NCBI GenBank assembly: GCA_031266635.1
Contig: JAISAN010000211.1
Span: forward strand, 1 to 16,168
Reading direction: 5' to 3'
DNA length: 16,168 nt
Source: Treponema sp.
GTDB taxonomy: Bacteria; Spirochaetota; Spirochaetia; Treponematales; Breznakiellaceae
The translations under genes and the position numbers were made by a program. The notes under the pieces were generated by a model. It did not search any database and had not been told where the DNA came from. It was given only the letters and a program-made list of their open reading frames with translations. Shown here piece after piece: positions 14,190 through 16,168 of this stretch (position 1 is the stretch's first letter; every line of letters starts with the position of its first letter).

Positions 14190-14277
14190 TAGAGCTTTTC
14201 AAGCCCAGGATAATCGCACAGAATCATCTGCCGCCCCTTTGCCTTTGTCATAACGGAAAAAAGGCTCTACCCGGAAA

Positions 14278-14447
14278 CGCGCAAGGGATAGGAGGGGCGC
14301 GTGTCCACCGCAGGTGGACACGCGTTCCCGAAGCGTGGCAGCCGAAGGCTGCCTTAGCGGAGGGAATGGAGCGAAGCGGAACCCCGGATAGCCCGGTTTC
14401 CGGCGCGGAGCGTTCTTTGCGCACAGCGCAAAGAAAGGAAATGCGCC
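14278..14447 (+). repeat. Modular hairpin repeat, copy C
   Basis: This fills most of the gap before mazG. A scaffold shared with 16055-16168 is interleaved with hairpins. The scaffold begins GCGCAAGGGATAGGAGGGGC, has GAATGGAGCGAAGCGGAAC (14364-14382) and AGCCCGGTTTCCGGCGCG in the middle, and ends GGAAATGCGCC (14437-14447). Hairpins: a perfect 12-bp stem with 3-nt loop (14298-14324, CGCGTGTCCACC arm), GGCAGCC-GAA-GGCTGCC (14337-14353), and TTCTTTGCGC-ACA-GCGCAAAGAA (14413-14435). I see no gene. The rest of the gap (14448-14556) holds only CGTAATAAC twice in tandem (14463-14480). Confidence 0.75.
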
Positions 14448-14556
14448 CATATAAAAAATAATCGTAATAACCGTAATAACCGGTGTAATGTTAAATTGCC
14501 GGATGGCGGTTTCGAATGCCCCTTGATTTTAGTCCCGGTAAATTGCAAACTAGGCT

Positions 14557-15405
14557 ATGGAAAAATCTGTTAATGCTTCTGCTTTTACCGGGCTTTACGA
14601 AACGGTGGCCCGGCTGCGGGGGGAGGGCGGCTGTCCCTGGGATCTGGAACAAACACCGGAGAGTCTGCGGGGGGACCTGATCGAGGAAACCTACGAGTGT
14701 ATCGAGGCTATCGACGAAAAGGACCGCGGGCATATCAGGGAAGAACTGGGGGACCTTTTCCTGCTTGTGACTATGCTTTCTTACATGCACGAACAGGAAG
14801 GGCATTTTACCGTGGCCGAAGTGCTTGGGGGGATCACCGAAAAACTTATACGGCGCCATCCCCATGTATTCGCGGAGGCGAAGGTCAGGGACAGCGGCGA
14901 GGTGCTGCAAAACTGGGCGAAGATAAAGGTCGAACAGGAGGGCCGCCGGCCGAAGGACTCTGTGCTGGACGAGGTTTCACCGGCCCTGCCGCCCCTGGAC
15001 CGGGCCTGGAAGCTCCAGAAAAAAGCCGCCAGGGCGGGCTTTGACTGGCCCGGCATTCAGGGGGTTTTTGGCAAACTTGAGGAAGAGCTTGCCGAAGTGA
15101 AGGCCGCCCTGCGGCAATGCCCGCCCTGCTCTTCCGGCGGCGCGGATGCCGGGGGGGACGCGGACGACAAAGGGGAGGCGGCGCGCCATGTCGAGGAAGA
15201 ACTGGGCGATCTGCTTTTCTCGGCGGTAAACCTGTGCCGTTTTCTTAAGGTTGAGCCTTCGGTGGCCTTGCAGCGGACCAACGCTAAATTTGTCAGGCGT
15301 TTTAAATATGTGGAGCAGGAGATGAAAAAGGCGGGAACGGAAATGCTGGCCGGAAACCTGCCGTTGATGGACCGGTATTGGGAAGAGGCGAAGCAAAAAG
15401 TATAG
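14557..15405 (+). CDS. mazG: Nucleoside triphosphate pyrophosphohydrolase MazG
   Basis: MazG hydrolyses (d)NTPs to monophosphates and pyrophosphate, removing aberrant nucleotides and modulating stress nucleotide levels. This 282-aa protein has the usual two tandem all-alpha domains. Domain 1 has GGCPWDLEQTPESL (24-37) and the metal-binding pair EETYE (43-47) and EELGD (62-66). Domain 2 has EEELAE (175-180) and EEELGD (213-218), followed by the usual RTNAKFVRRF and YWEEAK ends. A Gly/Ala/Asp-rich insertion of about 20 residues (188-208, with CPPC) separates the two halves of domain 2's metal site, longer than in most relatives. No strong ribosome site is seen. It is convergent with carD, separated by 49 nt without a clear terminator. 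Confidence 0.92.
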   Translation: MEKSVNASAFTGLYETVARLRGEGGCPWDLEQTPESLRGDLIEETYECIEAIDEKDRGHIREELGDLFLLVTMLSYMHEQEGHFTVAEVLGGITEKLIRRHPHVFAEAKVRDSGEVLQNWAKIKVEQEGRRPKDSVLDEVSPALPPLDRAWKLQKKAARAGFDWPGIQGVFGKLEEELAEVKAALRQCPPCSSGGADAGGDADDKGEAARHVEEELGDLLFSAVNLCRFLKVEPSVALQRTNAKFVRRFKYVEQEMKKAGTEMLAGNLPLMDRYWEEAKQKV

Positions 15406-15454
15406 CGCCTTTAGCCTGCTTCGATTAATCGCAATTGGCTTTAGACTCTAGGCT

Positions 15455-15964
15455 TTAGTTGGCCTCAAGGCGGGCGAAGATCAGCCCCTCTACTTCTTCC
15501 CTCGGTTTTTGCAGGGAAAATGAAACCTCGTCTTCCAGGAGTTTCAGGGCGGAGTCGTAGAGTTTCCGTTCGAGTATGGGCAGTTCTTTTACCTTGCTCC
15601 GGTGGTACAGGGACCGCACGATGGTGGCGATATCCGTGACGCTTCCCTTTTTAAGGAGATCCAGGTTCATCTGGTAACGCAGCTTCCAGTCCGAAGGGAT
15701 GGGGTCGTAGTCTTCGCCTATCAGTTCCAGCGCCCGCTGCGCTTCGTCCCTGGGGACAATGGCCCGTATGCCTAATCCCTCCGCCTTGTCGATGGGGACC
15801 ATGATGGTCATATCGGATACTTCGAGATAAATCACGTAATAGGGAATTTTCTCGTTTTTAAAAGCCTTTTCTTCGATGGCCTTGATTATTCCTACGCCCT
15901 GGCTGGGATAAACCACCTGCTGGTCCTTTTTAAAGGCCGGCGTGGGATTTGCCTCGTCACTCAT
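15455..15964 (-). CDS. carD: CarD/CdnL-family RNA polymerase-binding regulator
   Basis: CarD-type proteins bind the RNA polymerase beta lobe through an N-terminal Tudor-like domain and stabilise open promoter complexes, notably at rRNA promoters. This 169-aa protein shows the RNAP-interaction fold (FKKDQQVVYPSQGVGIIKAIEEK, then YYVIYLEVSDMTIMVPIDKAEGLGIRAIV). The all-helical DNA-contacting C-domain follows (WKLRYQMNLDLLKKGSVTDIATIVRSLYHRSK, ending with EVEGLIFARL). I chose the ATG at 15964; a TTG two codons earlier is possible. No ribosome site precedes it, and an extended -10 promoter lies so close that the mRNA would be nearly leaderless. The gene is a standard chromosomal one in treponemes. 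Confidence 0.92.
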   Translation of the reverse strand: MSDEANPTPAFKKDQQVVYPSQGVGIIKAIEEKAFKNEKIPYYVIYLEVSDMTIMVPIDKAEGLGIRAIVPRDEAQRALELIGEDYDPIPSDWKLRYQMNLDLLKKGSVTDIATIVRSLYHRSKVKELPILERKLYDSALKLLEDEVSFSLQKPREEVEGLIFARLEAN

Positions 15965-15970
15965 TGGCAA

Positions 15971-15999
15971 ATGATAGCACGGCAGGCGGAAAAAGTGAA
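15971..15999 (-). promoter_or_regulatory. Extended -10 promoter of carD, near-leaderless
   Basis: On the minus strand TTCACT (15999-15994, 4 of 6) and TATCAT (15976-15971, 5 of 6) are 17 bp apart, with TG one base upstream of the -10 (TGC-TATCAT). The predicted start of transcription falls at or within a base or two of the ATG at 15964. Confidence 0.55.
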
Positions 16000-16054
16000 G
16001 TAGCCCCGCCGCCTGGGCAGCAGTTTGATATTACGAAGATTTTTAAAAAACTTA

Positions 16055-16168
16055 GGCGCATTTCCGGCGCTTCGCGCCGGAAACCGGGCTTTGCGGGGTT
16101 CCGCTTCGCTCCATTCTTTGCGCCTGGCGGCGCAAAGAACGCTCCGCGCCCCTCCAATCCCTTGCGCG
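16055..16168 (-). repeat. Modular hairpin repeat, copy D (runs off the window)
   Basis: Inverted relative to copy C and sharing its scaffold: GGAAATGCGCC end at 16065-16055, the 19-nt core at 16116-16098, and the GCGCAAGGG end at the window edge. The hairpins differ: TTTCCGGCGC-TTC-GCGCCGGAAA (16061-16083) replaces one of C's, and TTCTTTGCGCC-TGGC-GGCGCAAAGAA (16114-16139) sits where C has the unrelated GTCCACC hairpin. Upstream of carD, 16000-16054 shows nothing else. Confidence 0.7.

Noticed and set aside
11757..14460. CRISPR array among the repeats
   Set aside because: Repeats are few, long, inverted and modular, with no regular spacers and no cas genes.
14183..14461. 92-codon frame across repeat C
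   Set aside because: It consists of hairpin repeat sequence without coding character.
15406..15454. Bidirectional terminator between mazG and carD
   Set aside because: Only a 10-bp palindrome CGATTAATCG and 5-bp AGCCT/AGGCT arms are present, without a GC-rich stem plus T-tract.

Overview
The window looks like part of a Treponema-type spirochaete chromosome, probably from the moderately GC-rich, termite-gut-like branch rather than the host-restricted pathogens. This is inferred from gene content: a CarD regulator, lipoproteins with relaxed spirochaetal lipoboxes, one resembling the spirochaete LIC_12708 family, many TPR proteins, and GC-rich core genes beside an AT-rich accessory patch. No rRNA or other species marker is present.

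Layout. (1) 1-9593 is compact core-like sequence. On the plus strand are a TPR protein and the radical-SAM methyltransferase RlmN, which overlaps a convergent DUF445 membrane protein coupled to an SH3-like lipoprotein. An omptin-like outer-membrane protease starts divergently 3 nt from that lipoprotein. A minus-strand run follows: LIC_12708-like lipoprotein, NAD(P)H-hydrate repair enzyme Nnr, a single-pass membrane protein, a four-helix membrane protein and a MutT/NUDIX hydrolase. (2) 9664-14450 is accessory. An XRE repressor faces a small-gene operon (62-aa protein, 35-aa overlapping ORF, TPR plus glycine-rich membrane protein, Cys-rich 61-aa protein) across a promoter with two operator-like palindromes 21 bp apart. 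Then come a dispersed repeat split by a 213-bp MITE, a Phd/RelE-type toxin-antitoxin pair, an inverted second copy of the repeat, and a solitary HsdR_N-DUF5655 nuclease on the minus strand. (3) 14278-16168 returns to core genes (MazG, CarD) bracketed by two inverted copies of a hairpin-rich modular repeat.

How it fits together. The core genes serve house-cleaning (MutT, MazG, Nnr), translation (RlmN), envelope functions (omptin, lipoproteins, DUF445) and transcription (CarD). The central patch resembles a small integration hotspot: its genes are short, some are AT-rich, they are separated by palindromic repeats, and several belong to conflict-related families. The best candidates for something undescribed are the XRE-controlled small-protein/TPR-membrane operon and the modular hairpin repeats. 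The best supported unusual single gene is the omptin homologue, which retains all four catalytic residues.
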